Shown: positions 14,504 to 23,059 of the stretch, piece after piece | Position numbering within the stretch: the first letter of the stretch is position 1 | How the letters are laid out: each line of letters opens with the position of its first letter | Assembly: GCA_020622165.1 (NCBI GenBank) | Contig: JACNMN010000013.1 | Location: 1-64,000, forward strand | Source: Boseongicola sp. H5 | GTDB lineage: Bacteria; Pseudomonadota; Alphaproteobacteria; Rhodobacterales; Rhodobacteraceae | Direction of reading: 5' to 3' | DNA length: 64,000 nucleotides | Made by a program: the position numbers and the translations under genes | The notes under the pieces: model-generated | Told to the model about the DNA's origin: nothing | Seen by the model: only the letters and a program-made list of their open reading frames with translations | The model's database searches: none

Positions 14504-15877
14504 CTATTCCAAGCCGCGCGGCACCCCCCGAAGCGCCGCCAGATACTTTCGCGACCACCAGGTGATATCCTGCGCCAGCAGCCCCTCCATCAGCGCCTCG
14601 TGCCGTGCGCGGCGCTCGCCCTTGGGCATCTTCAGGGCGCGCGCGACCGCCTCGGCGACCTGATCCAGATCGAACGGGTTCACCAGAAGCGCATCTTCCA
14701 TCTGTTCGGCGGCCCCTGCAAAATCCGACAGGACCAGAACGCCCGGGTCTTCGGCGTTCTGAGCGGCCACGTATTCCTTGGCCACCAGGTTCATGCCATC
14801 GGCCAGCGGCGTGACCAGACCGACCGCCGCCTGCCGGTAAAGCCCCGCCAACCGCGCCCGCGGCACCGCGCGGTGGATGTACCGGATCGGGGTCCAGGTC
14901 AGATCGGCATAGGCGCCGTTGATCTGGCCCGAAAGCTGTTCCAACTCGCTGCGGATATCCTGATAGGCCGCCACCTCTTCGCGCGTCGGAGGTGCGATCT
15001 GGAGCAGGCTGACCAATCCGTTCAACTCGGGATGGACTTCAAGAAGCCGCCTGAACGCCTTGAAACGGTTCGGGATTCCCTTTGAGTAGTCGAGCCTGTC
15101 AACACCGATGATCAGCCGCTCACCGGGTTCCAGCGGAACCCGCGGCTGCACCTCGAACGCCTTGGCCGCTTCCCGCGCGAAGGCGGCCGCATCGATGCCG
15201 ATCGGAAAGCTTCTGGCCTCCACCCGCTGCTCGCCCAGTTTCGCCGATCCGTCCGGCATCAGCTCTACATCCGGGCGCGACCGGAACGCTTCCAGCAGCC
15301 GGGCCACATCGCGCCTTGCCTGAAGGCCCACCAGATCATAGGCCGCAAGCCAGCCGATGAATTCCTCCGAATTGGGCAGCGCCATGATGTCGTAAAGCGC
15401 CGGGAACGGAATGTGCAGGAAAAAGCCGATCCGGTTGCTGACGCCCGTGGCCCGCAAGGCCTGCGCCAGCGGCAGAAGGTGGTAATCCTGCACCCAGATC
15501 ACATCGTCCCGATGAACGACGCCGGCCAGCATCTGCGCCAGCCGCGCATTCACGGCGCGGTAATCCGCGAGGAACCGGCTGCGCGTCTCCATCAGGTCCG
15601 CGCGCCCATGAAACAGCGGCCAGAGCACGGAATTCGAGTAACCCAGATAGTAGTGTTCGTATTCTGCCTCGGTCAGATCGAAGCTCAGCCGGTCGAATGG
15701 AAGCCCCGGATGGCTGTCGAACCGGGCCTTCGGCGTCTCGCTCTGACGCCCCGACGTGCCGACCCAGATGCCGCCGGCCTCATCGAAGGCATCCTTAAGG
15801 GCCACCACCAGCCCGCCGGACGGGTTGGGCCCGAGCGGCAGCCGGTTCGACACCACAACCAGACGGCCCTTACCCAT
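14504..15877 (-). CDS. otsA: Alpha,alpha-trehalose-6-phosphate synthase
   Basis: Transfers glucose from UDP-glucose to glucose-6-phosphate, the first step of trehalose synthesis for osmotic and stress protection. About 457 residues of the GT20 fold. It shows VVSNRLPLGPN near the start, VQDYHLLPLAQAL, GVDRLDYSKGIPNRFKAF and the C-terminal LVTPLADGMNLVAKEYVAAQ. I favour the ATG at 15877, which overlaps the otsB stop (TGATG) and has GGGCAGGG-like sequence before it; an ATG at 15892 would add five residues. Co-transcribed with otsB. Confidence 0.95.
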   Translation of the reverse strand: MGKGRLVVVSNRLPLGPNPSGGLVVALKDAFDEAGGIWVGTSGRQSETPKARFDSHPGLPFDRLSFDLTEAEYEHYYLGYSNSVLWPLFHGRADLMETRSRFLADYRAVNARLAQMLAGVVHRDDVIWVQDYHLLPLAQALRATGVSNRIGFFLHIPFPALYDIMALPNSEEFIGWLAAYDLVGLQARRDVARLLEAFRSRPDVELMPDGSAKLGEQRVEARSFPIGIDAAAFAREAAKAFEVQPRVPLEPGERLIIGVDRLDYSKGIPNRFKAFRRLLEVHPELNGLVSLLQIAPPTREEVAAYQDIRSELEQLSGQINGAYADLTWTPIRYIHRAVPRARLAGLYRQAAVGLVTPLADGMNLVAKEYVAAQNAEDPGVLVLSDFAGAAEQMEDALLVNPFDLDQVAEAVARALKMPKGERRARHEALMEGLLAQDITWWSRKYLAALRGVPRGLE

Positions 15878-16596
15878 CACGCCCTGCCCCATGTGCTGAG
15901 AACCTGCCGCACCCGGGAGGGGTCCGCTAGGCGGTGACGGGCGGCGGTCCTGCCGGGGCCCACCTTCACCGAAACGCCCCCCCGCCGATTGGCGATGGCA
16001 AAGGCGGGCTCATCGGTCAGATCGTCGCCGAACACCACCGGTTTTCGTCCGCGAAAGGGCGGCTCCGCCAGCAATGTGGCAACCGCGTGCCCCTTGCCGG
16101 CGCCATCGGGCCGCAATTCGATCAGCTGCTTGGACGGGTGCAGATGAAATCCGGGCGCGTCCTCGGCTATTCCGGACATCGCGTGCCCGGCTTTTTCGGC
16201 AAGGGACGGATCGGCGCGGTAATGCAGACCCACGGCGACCGGCTTGACCTCCACCAGAAAGCCCGGCGCGGTCCGGGCCACATCCGTCACCCGGTCGATT
16301 GCGCGGTCCAGAACGGTGCGATCGACATCGAGCCGCTCAACCCGCCCGCGCCGCCAGAGCCGTTCGGCCCCGTGACTGCCGATCATCGGCACCACAAGAC
16401 CCGGGAGCATGCCCACCAGATCGGAGATCGCACGGCCGGACACCAATGCCAGCGCACCGCCCGCGCGCCGGTGCAACCGGTTCAGGAGCGCCACAAGCCC
16501 GACCGGGACCACAACCGCATCGGGCCGGCGCGCAAGCGCGACAAGGCAGCCGTCGAAATCAAGGAAATAGGCCGCGCGGGCCGGGTGTGGGGGCAT
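15877..16596 (-). CDS. otsB: Trehalose-6-phosphate phosphatase
   Basis: HAD-superfamily enzyme of 239 residues that dephosphorylates trehalose-6-phosphate to trehalose. Motif I reads DFDGCL near residue 13, where most relatives have DxDGTL, so the usual Thr is Cys while both catalytic Asp are kept. Further motifs are LVSGR, a central Lys in GKGHAV, and VFGDDLTDEPAF carrying the metal-binding Asp. It directly precedes and overlaps otsA, giving a two-gene trehalose operon. A TATGAT element at 16660-16655 on the minus strand could be its -10 box, but no good -35 is seen. Confidence 0.93.
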   Translation of the reverse strand: MPPHPARAAYFLDFDGCLVALARRPDAVVVPVGLVALLNRLHRRAGGALALVSGRAISDLVGMLPGLVVPMIGSHGAERLWRRGRVERLDVDRTVLDRAIDRVTDVARTAPGFLVEVKPVAVGLHYRADPSLAEKAGHAMSGIAEDAPGFHLHPSKQLIELRPDGAGKGHAVATLLAEPPFRGRKPVVFGDDLTDEPAFAIANRRGGVSVKVGPGRTAARHRLADPSRVRQVLSTWGRA

Positions 16597-16693
16597 GGAT
16601 CAGATCGGTCTTTGTCGCAGGATCGCGAGTCGTGGGGCCGTTCGATCAAGAGGTATCATACCCGCCTGCGGGGCACCACCGGCCCCGCGGCGA

Positions 16694-17191
16694 TCATCTC
16701 TGGCGGCGGGCGGCGTCGTTCCGCCATGCCGACAAGGCCGGGTTCTCATCCCGTACCGGACGCGGCACCGGCCCGGGGCTCGGCTCGGGCGCGCGCGGGC
16801 TGCGGAAGTAATGCAGCTCCCGCGCGCCGAAATAGAAGCTGACGATCGCGCCCAACAGCCACCATAGCGGCTCCGGCACCTCGGCAAGACCGACCATCCG
16901 CTCCGCGAAGCTGAGCGGGTCGATCATCGCGTATATGAACAAGCCGAGCGTGCCGAGGGCCAGCATTGGACGGGGCAACCGGTTCAGCCCGTTCACGAAA
17001 CGGTCGAACAGACCGGGGCGCACGTATTGAAACTCTTCCGAATGACTGTCGAGGGCCGCGCGGTGCGCCTCGGCGCTCAATTCCATCCGCCGCGTGGCGT
17101 TGGGCACGAAGACTTCCGCCACGCCCTCGGCGGCCTCCCCAAGGGCGCGCGCGGCTGCCGCGCCGCCAATGGCCCGGCGGATCAATCCCAT
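16694..17191 (-). CDS. Holin of the gene-transfer-agent release type
   Basis: 165 residues. An N-terminal amphipathic region (IGGAAAARALGEAAEGVAEVF) is followed by two clear membrane spans, RPMLALGTLGLFIYAMID and PLWWLLGAIVSFYFGARE, then a Pro/Arg-rich cytoplasmic tail. This matches the Rhodobacterales 3TM holin family. It would permeabilise the inner membrane so that the neighbouring muramidase reaches peptidoglycan. Its start lies 10 bases inside the muramidase gene. In Rhodobacter capsulatus, homologous holin/endolysin genes release GTA particles and lie away from the structural cluster. No GTA structural genes are in this window. Confidence 0.85.
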   Translation of the reverse strand: MGLIRRAIGGAAAARALGEAAEGVAEVFVPNATRRMELSAEAHRAALDSHSEEFQYVRPGLFDRFVNGLNRLPRPMLALGTLGLFIYAMIDPLSFAERMVGLAEVPEPLWWLLGAIVSFYFGARELHYFRSPRAPEPSPGPVPRPVRDENPALSAWRNDAARRQR

Positions 17192-17793
17192 GCCGCCACC
17201 CGCGCCCGGTGTTCCGCAGCACTCAGATGATAGCGGGGGGAGATGAACTCCTCCGCCCGGGTGATCCAGCCCCCCTTGCCGCCATCGCGCCTGCGGGCAT
17301 ATTTGCGGCTTGCGGGCCGGTGATCGGCCAGCCGGTAGTAGTAATTCCGGCGGGCAATTCCATAGGCATCGACCAGATGCTCGGGCGCGTCCCGCTCTGC
17401 GGCGAAGGCGGCGCGAATGGTCTGCGGCCCGATCACCCCGTCCACGACAATGTCCAGCCCCATGTCGCGCAGCAATCGCTGCAGGAGCGTCACGGCGTTC
17501 GATCCCGCATTGACATACATGTCGAACACCGTTGCATGCAGCGCCTCGGGCAGCATGTCGATGGATGGGCGCTCGAAATAGTGTTCAACAAAGATATCAC
17601 GGGCCTGATCGCGGGTCAGCGCCCGCACATCCTCGACCGAGACTTCGCCATCGCCGGTCAGATCCAGCCCCAGACGCCGCATCGTATGGATGGTGACGCC
17701 GAAATTCGTGGCGCCGCCCGGGTCATCCGGATCGTTCACAAAGCCGCCTTCGCGGTCAAGGATTTCGGATGCAATCTGGTGAACCGACTGCAT
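17182..17793 (-). CDS. Holin-associated N-acetylmuramidase (GH108-type endolysin)
   Basis: 203 residues. The glycosyl hydrolase 108 catalytic signature is at the N-terminus: EGGFVNDPDDPGGATNFGVT with the likely catalytic Glu15. A C-terminal peptidoglycan-binding part follows (GVIGPQTIRAAF). It would cleave the glycan backbone of the cell wall. The ATG at 17793 is chosen because GGAGGG lies seven bases upstream; the ATG at 17808 overlaps that site. No signal peptide, so export depends on the overlapping holin gene. Together they form a lysis pair, in related bacteria used to release gene transfer agents. Confidence 0.9.
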   Translation of the reverse strand: MQSVHQIASEILDREGGFVNDPDDPGGATNFGVTIHTMRRLGLDLTGDGEVSVEDVRALTRDQARDIFVEHYFERPSIDMLPEALHATVFDMYVNAGSNAVTLLQRLLRDMGLDIVVDGVIGPQTIRAAFAAERDAPEHLVDAYGIARRNYYYRLADHRPASRKYARRRDGGKGGWITRAEEFISPRYHLSAAEHRARVAAWD

Positions 17794-17808
17794 GGGTTCG
17801 CCCTCCAT

Positions 17809-17828
17809 GCTCAGTGGTTCAACTGAGC
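17809..17828 (-). promoter_or_regulatory. Hairpin just before the muramidase ribosome binding site
   Basis: GCTCAGT-TGAACC-ACTGAGC (minus strand) is a perfect seven-base-pair stem ending a few bases before the GGAGGG that serves the muramidase start. In the mRNA it could influence ribosome access to a gene whose product is lethal. No more specific role can be claimed. Confidence 0.4.
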
Positions 17829-17935
17829 TGAAGGAAACACAAAATTCCTAAAACTTGATTAAAAGCCGCGCGCGCGATCCGTTACGGTATCGCGACCTCG
17901 CCTCACACGGCGGAGACCGCGCGCCTTTATCGCGC

Positions 17936-18382
17936 TCAGCTCGATCCCGGATCGCGGTAGACACCCTGGTCCTGCAATGCCTCGATCACCTCGGCCGGCA
18001 TGTAGGTCTCGTCATGGCGTGCCAGAATCTCCGTCGCCTGGAATACGCCATCGACATAGGATCCGGTGCCGACCATCCCCTCCCCCTCGCCGAAAAGGTC
18101 GGGCAGAACGCCGGTATAGGCCACCGCGACCGACGCACCGCCATCGGTCACGTTGAAGGTGATCGTCTCGCCCTGTCCGCGGACCAGCGTGCCCTCCTCG
18201 ACCAGCCCTCCGATGCGGAAGACCTCTTCAGGCGGCGGCGGCGCCGCCACCACGTCGGATGGCGGGCGGAAGAAGTTGATCCCGTCGCGAAATCCATAGC
18301 CGATCAGTGCCGCCGCCCCGGCCAGGCAGAGCGTCGCCAGCATGATCACCTGAATGCGGCGTTGTTTTTTCAGGCCCCTCAT
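17936..18382 (-). CDS. ccmE: Cytochrome c maturation protein CcmE (haem chaperone)
   Basis: 148 residues. An N-terminal basic stretch and one membrane anchor (VIMLATLCLAGAAALIGYGF) precede a periplasmic OB-fold domain. The haem-binding motif is LARHDETYMP, with His123 forming the covalent haem bond and Tyr127 as ligand. CcmE takes haem from CcmC and hands it to the CcmFH ligase during c-type cytochrome assembly. The gene starts 16 bases after argC, suggesting one transcript. No other ccm genes are in this window. Confidence 0.95.
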   Translation of the reverse strand: MRGLKKQRRIQVIMLATLCLAGAAALIGYGFRDGINFFRPPSDVVAAPPPPEEVFRIGGLVEEGTLVRGQGETITFNVTDGGASVAVAYTGVLPDLFGEGEGMVGTGSYVDGVFQATEILARHDETYMPAEVIEALQDQGVYRDPGSS

Positions 18383-18398
18383 GGCCTCATCCTCCGTT

Positions 18399-19427
18399 TC
18401 ACGGAAACAGCGGCGCCATGGTCAGCCCCGTCGTCTCCTCGATCCCCAGCATCAGGTTGGCGTTCTGTATCGCCTGCCCCGAGGATCCCTTGGTCAGATT
18501 GTCGAGCGCCACAAAGACCTGTGCCCGCCCCTCTCGCCGATCCGCCGCCACACCGACATGGACATAATTGGAGCCTCGCACGTCATGTGTCGAGGGGGCT
18601 GCGCCAAAAGGCAGCATCTGAATGAACGGTTCGCCTGCATAGGCCGCGCTCAATGTGTCGTAAACGGCCTGCCCATCGCCCCTGACATAGACCGTGGCGA
18701 GGATGCCCCGGTTCATCGGCGCGAGATGGGGTGTGAACTGCACCTCTACGGGCCGTCCGGCCAACTTGCTGAATTCCTGGTCGAATTCTCCCAGATGCCG
18801 ATGGGTGCCGCCGATGGCATAGGCATTCGCACCTTCGGACAGCTCCGCGTGAAGAAGGTTCTCCTTCAGGCTCCGCCCCGCGCCGGACACACCTGTGATC
18901 AGGTTGATGATGATCTCGTCGACATCGATCACCGAGGCCTTGATCAGCGGCACCAGCGCATATTGCCCCGTGGCGGCGTTGCAGCCGGTGCCGGCCACCA
19001 GCCGCGCACGGCGGATCTGATCCCGGTAGAACTCGGTCAGGCCATAGACCGCCTCGGCCTGCAACTCCGGCGCGTCATGGGGTTTGCCGTACCATTTCCG
19101 ATAGGCGTCCGCATCGCGAAGCCGGAAATCAGCCGACAGATCCACAACCTTAAGGTCAGAGGGCAACGCTTTGATAACGCTCTGCGATGTCGCATGCGGC
19201 AAGGCGCAGAACGCCAGGTCTATATTGCCGAAATCGACCTCATCGATCCTTTGCAGAAGCGGCAGGTCCAGATGCCGCAGGAACGGGAAGACCTCCGCCA
19301 TAGCCATCCCGGCCTTGCGGTCGCCGGTCAAGGCCTTGATCTCCATGTCGGGATGAGTGGAGAGCACCCGGACAAGCTCCGCCCCGGTATAGCCCGACGC
19401 CCCGAGGATCGCGATGGAATGGGTCAT
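18399..19427 (-). CDS. argC: N-acetyl-gamma-glutamyl-phosphate reductase
   Basis: 342 residues. It would reduce N-acetylglutamyl-phosphate to the semialdehyde in arginine synthesis. The NADP-binding start is [14 protein letters not shown], followed by [25 protein letters not shown] and GVSGAGRS. The active-site Cys lies in AGTGCNAATG, which differs from the NPGCYPT form of E. coli and Bacillus and is closer to related LysW-type reductases, so substrate range merits care. The ATG at 19427 gives the canonical start and has GAGG upstream. Followed 16 bases later by ccmE. Confidence 0.93.
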   Translation of the reverse strand: MTHSIAILGASGYTGAELVRVLSTHPDMEIKALTGDRKAGMAMAEVFPFLRHLDLPLLQRIDEVDFGNIDLAFCALPHATSQSVIKALPSDLKVVDLSADFRLRDADAYRKWYGKPHDAPELQAEAVYGLTEFYRDQIRRARLVAGTGCNAATGQYALVPLIKASVIDVDEIIINLITGVSGAGRSLKENLLHAELSEGANAYAIGGTHRHLGEFDQEFSKLAGRPVEVQFTPHLAPMNRGILATVYVRGDGQAVYDTLSAAYAGEPFIQMLPFGAAPSTHDVRGSNYVHVGVAADRREGRAQVFVALDNLTKGSSGQAIQNANLMLGIEETTGLTMAPLFP

Positions 19428-19567
19428 GGTTTTCGCCTCGCAAGTCTGCCCGCGCGGCTTAGGCGAAATGCGGGGAGGTTTCAAATCAAGATCGCTACTG
19501 CAACCTCACCAATCTTCATGGATGCGCGCCGCGCCCCCCCGTATCACGGGGCTCACCGTCACGCAGG

Positions 19568-20383
19568 TCACTCCGCAAGTTGGAACGGAATTTCCCGCCG
19601 CAGAAACCGCGTGGCCTTCGCGCCCACCGTCTTGGGGTTGCCGGTGGTCAGAAACTTGCTTTCCACTCCCGCTCCAAGCTTGTCGGGGTGCCGGTCCAGA
19701 TAATCGGCAAGGCTCTCCGCCACCAGATTGGCCTGGGAATAGACGGCAACATCGGGCCCGAGCGCGTCGCGAAAAATCTCTTCCATGATCGGGTAATGGG
19801 TACAGCCCAGGATCGCCGCGTCCGGCTTTGGCATCCGCCGTTGCAGCGCCTCCACATGGGAGCGCACCAAGGCCTCGGCCAGGATCATGTCGCCATCCTC
19901 GATCGCATCCACAACCCCGCCGCAAGGTTGAGCTTCAACGTCTACCCCTATGGCACGAAATGCCAATTCCCGTTGAAAGGCGCGGCTGGACACCGTGGCC
20001 GGGGTCGCAAACAGCGCCACATGCTTCACCGCCACTTCGCGCGGCGGAGAGTTGTCGCCCCAATTGCGTTCGGTCAACGCCTCGATCAGGGGCACGAACA
20101 CGCCAAGCACGCGCTTGTCCGCCGGCACCCAGCCCTCCTGCATCCGGCGAAGCGCCGCCGCGCTGGCGGTATTGCAGGCGAGGATCACCAGATCGCAGCC
20201 CGCATCGAAGAGTTGCTGCACGCCTGCGGTCGTCAGATTGTAGATATCGTCGGCGTCGCGCACGCCGTAGGGGGTATGCGCGTTGTCGCCGAAATAGACA
20301 AACGGCACCTCCGGCAGCCGTTTGCTCACCGCATCCAGAACGGTCAGGCCGCCCAATCCGCTGTCGAAAATCCCGACTGCCAT
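19568..20383 (-). CDS. murI: Glutamate racemase
   Basis: 271 residues. It makes D-glutamate for peptidoglycan. The N-terminal [13 protein letters not shown] includes the conserved Asp-Ser, and the two catalytic cysteines lie in ILACNTASA and [19 protein letters not shown] is also conserved. The C-terminus has no unusual features. The gene begins seven bases after the acyltransferase stop on the same strand, so the two are probably co-transcribed, both serving the envelope. Confidence 0.95.
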   Translation of the reverse strand: MAVGIFDSGLGGLTVLDAVSKRLPEVPFVYFGDNAHTPYGVRDADDIYNLTTAGVQQLFDAGCDLVILACNTASAAALRRMQEGWVPADKRVLGVFVPLIEALTERNWGDNSPPREVAVKHVALFATPATVSSRAFQRELAFRAIGVDVEAQPCGGVVDAIEDGDMILAEALVRSHVEALQRRMPKPDAAILGCTHYPIMEEIFRDALGPDVAVYSQANLVAESLADYLDRHPDKLGAGVESKFLTTGNPKTVGAKATRFLRREIPFQLAE

Positions 20384-20390
20384 CTGTCTG

Positions 20391-21305
20391 TCAGTACCTT
20401 TCCCGGGGACCGTCCCGATGCCGTTCCTCGAACTCGAACCCGATCTCGTTCGGGTTCAGAGGATTCGGGCTCAATCCATAGGTCGCTTCGCGCAGGAAAT
20501 CCATCATCGCCCGGGTATCTTTTGCGAAAGGCTGCAGATCCGCGCGCGGGATCGGCGTGCCGATAGCCACACGGACCGGCGTGTTGATCCGCGCCCGGAA
20601 CTCCTTGATCAGCATGCCCATCCGCAGGGTCGAATGCAGATGGCTCATCAACTGGAACAGGCGCGAGTTGTGGCCATCGAAGAAGATCGGCACGACCGCG
20701 GCGTCGGATTTCGCGATCATCCGGGCGGTGAACCCGCGCCAGTTCGGGTCCATCGGCTGGCCGAACGGTTTGTTGGCGGTGGACACGGTGCCGCCGGGAA
20801 AAATGCCGATGATCCCGCCTGCCTCCAGATACCGAAGCGCGGTCCTGCGCGTCTCGATATTGAGCTGCACCGCCTCCTTGCTCTCCTCGAAGGAGATCGG
20901 CAGGATGACCCGGTCCAGATCCTCGGCCTTGCGAAACACACGATGGGCGAGAATACGGAAGTCGCCGCGCGCCTGGCTGAGGATATGTCCCATCATCAGC
21001 CCGTCGAGAATGCCATAGGGATGGTTGGCGATCGCCACCACCGGCCCTTCGGCGGGGATATTGGACAGGCTGCCGCCCACGATCTCCAATTCCAGCCCGT
21101 AGCGCTGAACCATGACCTCCCAGAAGTTCCGGCCCTGCCGGACATCCTCGTCATAGCCTTCGGCCAGCCTGATCAGGCCAAGCCGTCCGGTGGCGTTTTC
21201 AAGGACACGGATCATCGCGCGCCCGCCGCGCGATGCGGCGGAGGAGGCGTAGCTGATCTCCCGCGCGACATGGCGGGATCGGGATGATTTCTGCCGTCCA
21301 GTCAT
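20391..21305 (-). CDS. Lysophospholipid acyltransferase family protein (PlsC-like)
   Basis: 304 residues. The acyltransferase block contains NHPYGILDG, which is the H(x4)D catalytic motif, followed by [11 protein letters not shown] and IFFDGHNSR. Such enzymes add a fatty acyl chain to lysophosphatidic acid or related lipids at the cytoplasmic membrane face. It might instead act in ornithine-lipid or haemolysin-like acylation, which is not distinguishable here. The N-terminal 30 residues are Ser/Arg-rich and the true start may be the later MIRVLEN. Located just upstream of murI on the same strand. Confidence 0.85.
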   Translation of the reverse strand: MTGRQKSSRSRHVAREISYASSAASRGGRAMIRVLENATGRLGLIRLAEGYDEDVRQGRNFWEVMVQRYGLELEIVGGSLSNIPAEGPVVAIANHPYGILDGLMMGHILSQARGDFRILAHRVFRKAEDLDRVILPISFEESKEAVQLNIETRRTALRYLEAGGIIGIFPGGTVSTANKPFGQPMDPNWRGFTARMIAKSDAAVVPIFFDGHNSRLFQLMSHLHSTLRMGMLIKEFRARINTPVRVAIGTPIPRADLQPFAKDTRAMMDFLREATYGLSPNPLNPNEIGFEFEERHRDGPRERY

Positions 21306-21391
21306 GATGCCGTCACGTCAGCTTCTGGATGTGGCCCTGCAATAGGCCGGGGCAGCGATTCTTTCCAGAGCTTTGGCGCGGCACCGGGCAC

Positions 21392-22354
21392 TCACCGCCG
21401 GGGCCAACCCCAAAGACACAGAAGCTCCATCGCCACATGAGCCGCCGCAACCGCGGTGATCCCGCCGGTATCGAAGGGCGGGGAGACCTCCACCACATCG
21501 CCGCCCACCAGATCGATGCCCGCAAGGTCGCGCAGGAAGATCGCCGCCTGCCCCGACGAAAGCCCACCCCAGACGGGAGTTCCCGTGCCGGGCGCGAAGG
21601 CCGGGTCGATCCCGTCGATGTCGAAGCTCAGATAAACCGGTGCATCGCCCACAACCGCCTTCACCCGCGCCGCCGCGGCGGCCGGTCCACGCTCATGGAC
21701 CTGCCGCGCGTCGATGATCTCGATACCCAGATTGTCCTCCACCACCGTCCGGATACCCACATGAACGGACCGCGCGACATCGATCAGCCCCTCCCGAACC
21801 GCCGTGTAGCAAAACGTGCCGTGGTCGATCCGGGCCGGATCGTCGTCGGGCCAGGTATCGGTGTGGGCATCGACCTGCACCAGGGCCAGGGGGCCGTATC
21901 TGTCCGCATGGGCCCGCAGGATCGGCAAGGTGATCGAATGGTCGCCGCCAAGGGTGATCGCCGCGGCTCCCGCTTCCAGAATGGCGGCGATATGGGCCTT
22001 CACCAGATCCGGAAACCCCGGCGTGTGGGCATAATCGAAAGCCATATCGCCGTAATCGGTGATGGCCAGCGCCTCCAGCGGCGAATAGCCGTGCCACCCA
22101 TACGGCGGGTCGAAAACCTGCAGGCTCGACGCCTCCCGGATGGCGCGCGGGCCGAGCCGGGTGCCGGGCCGGTTCGTCACCGCCTGATCGAAGGGGATGC
22201 CGGTGATCGCCACATCGACGCCGGTCAGATCCTTGGTATAGCGGCGGCGCATGAAACTGGAGACGCCGCCAAAGGCGTTCTCGAAGCTCAGCCCCTTCAG
22301 ATCCGGCCGCGTGATCGCCTGATCCACCTGCTGTTTTGCGTCTTCCAGTGCCAT
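21392..22354 (-). CDS. speB: Agmatinase/ureohydrolase family protein
   Basis: 320 residues of the arginase/agmatinase fold. It holds the two-manganese site motifs GGDHSIT, VQVDAHTDTW and SFDIDGIDPAFAPGTGTP. Hydrolyses agmatine to putrescine and urea, or a related guanidino compound such as guanidinobutyrate or guanidinopropionate. The specificity cannot be resolved from these motifs, so the gene symbol is provisional. It stands alone on the minus strand, divergent from the flavin reductase gene. Confidence 0.88.
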   Translation of the reverse strand: MALEDAKQQVDQAITRPDLKGLSFENAFGGVSSFMRRRYTKDLTGVDVAITGIPFDQAVTNRPGTRLGPRAIREASSLQVFDPPYGWHGYSPLEALAITDYGDMAFDYAHTPGFPDLVKAHIAAILEAGAAAITLGGDHSITLPILRAHADRYGPLALVQVDAHTDTWPDDDPARIDHGTFCYTAVREGLIDVARSVHVGIRTVVEDNLGIEIIDARQVHERGPAAAAARVKAVVGDAPVYLSFDIDGIDPAFAPGTGTPVWGGLSSGQAAIFLRDLAGIDLVGGDVVEVSPPFDTGGITAVAAAHVAMELLCLWGWPRR

Positions 22355-22486
22355 ATCACCTCCTCAGCTTCATGCCATCTGGCAAGCCGCGCGGCAAAAA
22401 TACAAGCCGCATTAATGATATCCGGCGGCTTGCACCTATGTGTCAGCCGGGGCATGCAGAAGCCCGAACCTTGGCGGGAGGGCCAG

Positions 22487-22993
22487 ATGAGCGATCCAGA
22501 CACATTGCGCGACAGTTTCGTCGAAGGGATGAGCCGCGCCGCCGCTTCGGTCAGCGTCGTCACCACCGACGGGCCTGCGGGCCGGGCCGGCGTCACCGTG
22601 TCCGCGATGACGTCGATCTCGGCAGACGGGGACCAGCCGACCATGCTGGCCTGCGTGAATGCATCCTCCAGCGCGCTGCCGCCGATCCTGGAAAACGGAT
22701 GTTTCTGCATCAACGTGCTGCGGATCGACCAGAATGACGTGTCGGATATCTTCTCCAGCCGCCTGCCCGCACCCGGCGGGGACAAGTTCAACTGCGTGGA
22801 GGTTGCCGCCATGCCATCGGGCGCGCCCCGCCTGGTGGAAGCCCTGGTCAGCTTCGACTGCACGCTGATATCGGCGGAGAAGCACGGCACCCACCACATC
22901 TGCATCGGGGCGGTGAACAAGGTCGTCACCGCGCCAGAAGGCAGCCCCCTGCTCTATGGCATGCGCCGTTACCTGCGCGCGGAGAAACACTAG
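22487..22993 (+). CDS. Flavin reductase-like protein (DIM6/HpaC family)
   Basis: 168 residues. FMN-binding split-barrel of the flavin reductase family: SRAAASVSVVTTDGPAGRAGVTVSA at the start is the typical nucleotide-binding opening, followed by MLACVNASS and CFCINVLR. Such proteins supply reduced flavin to two-component monooxygenases. No partner monooxygenase lies next to it. The ATG at 22487 is preceded by GGGAGGG at ideal distance; the frame is open far upstream but that part overlaps the opposite-strand agmatinase gene and is not coding. Confidence 0.88.
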   Translation: MSDPDTLRDSFVEGMSRAAASVSVVTTDGPAGRAGVTVSAMTSISADGDQPTMLACVNASSSALPPILENGCFCINVLRIDQNDVSDIFSSRLPAPGGDKFNCVEVAAMPSGAPRLVEALVSFDCTLISAEKHGTHHICIGAVNKVVTAPEGSPLLYGMRRYLRAEKH

Positions 22994-23059
22994 GCATCGC
23001 CCGGGGGCGCAGGTATCTCGCCCGTGCCGGGTCAGCGCAACGCGGCGCGAAAGACGCGA

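Noticed and set aside
17182..17793. Lysis pair considered as a prophage remnant
   Set aside because: No att repeats or phage genes nearby, and the neighbours are core genes; the GTA-release family is the better match.
21329..22486. N-terminal extension of the flavin reductase frame
   Set aside because: It lies opposite the agmatinase gene; the real start at 22487 has a strong ribosome binding site.
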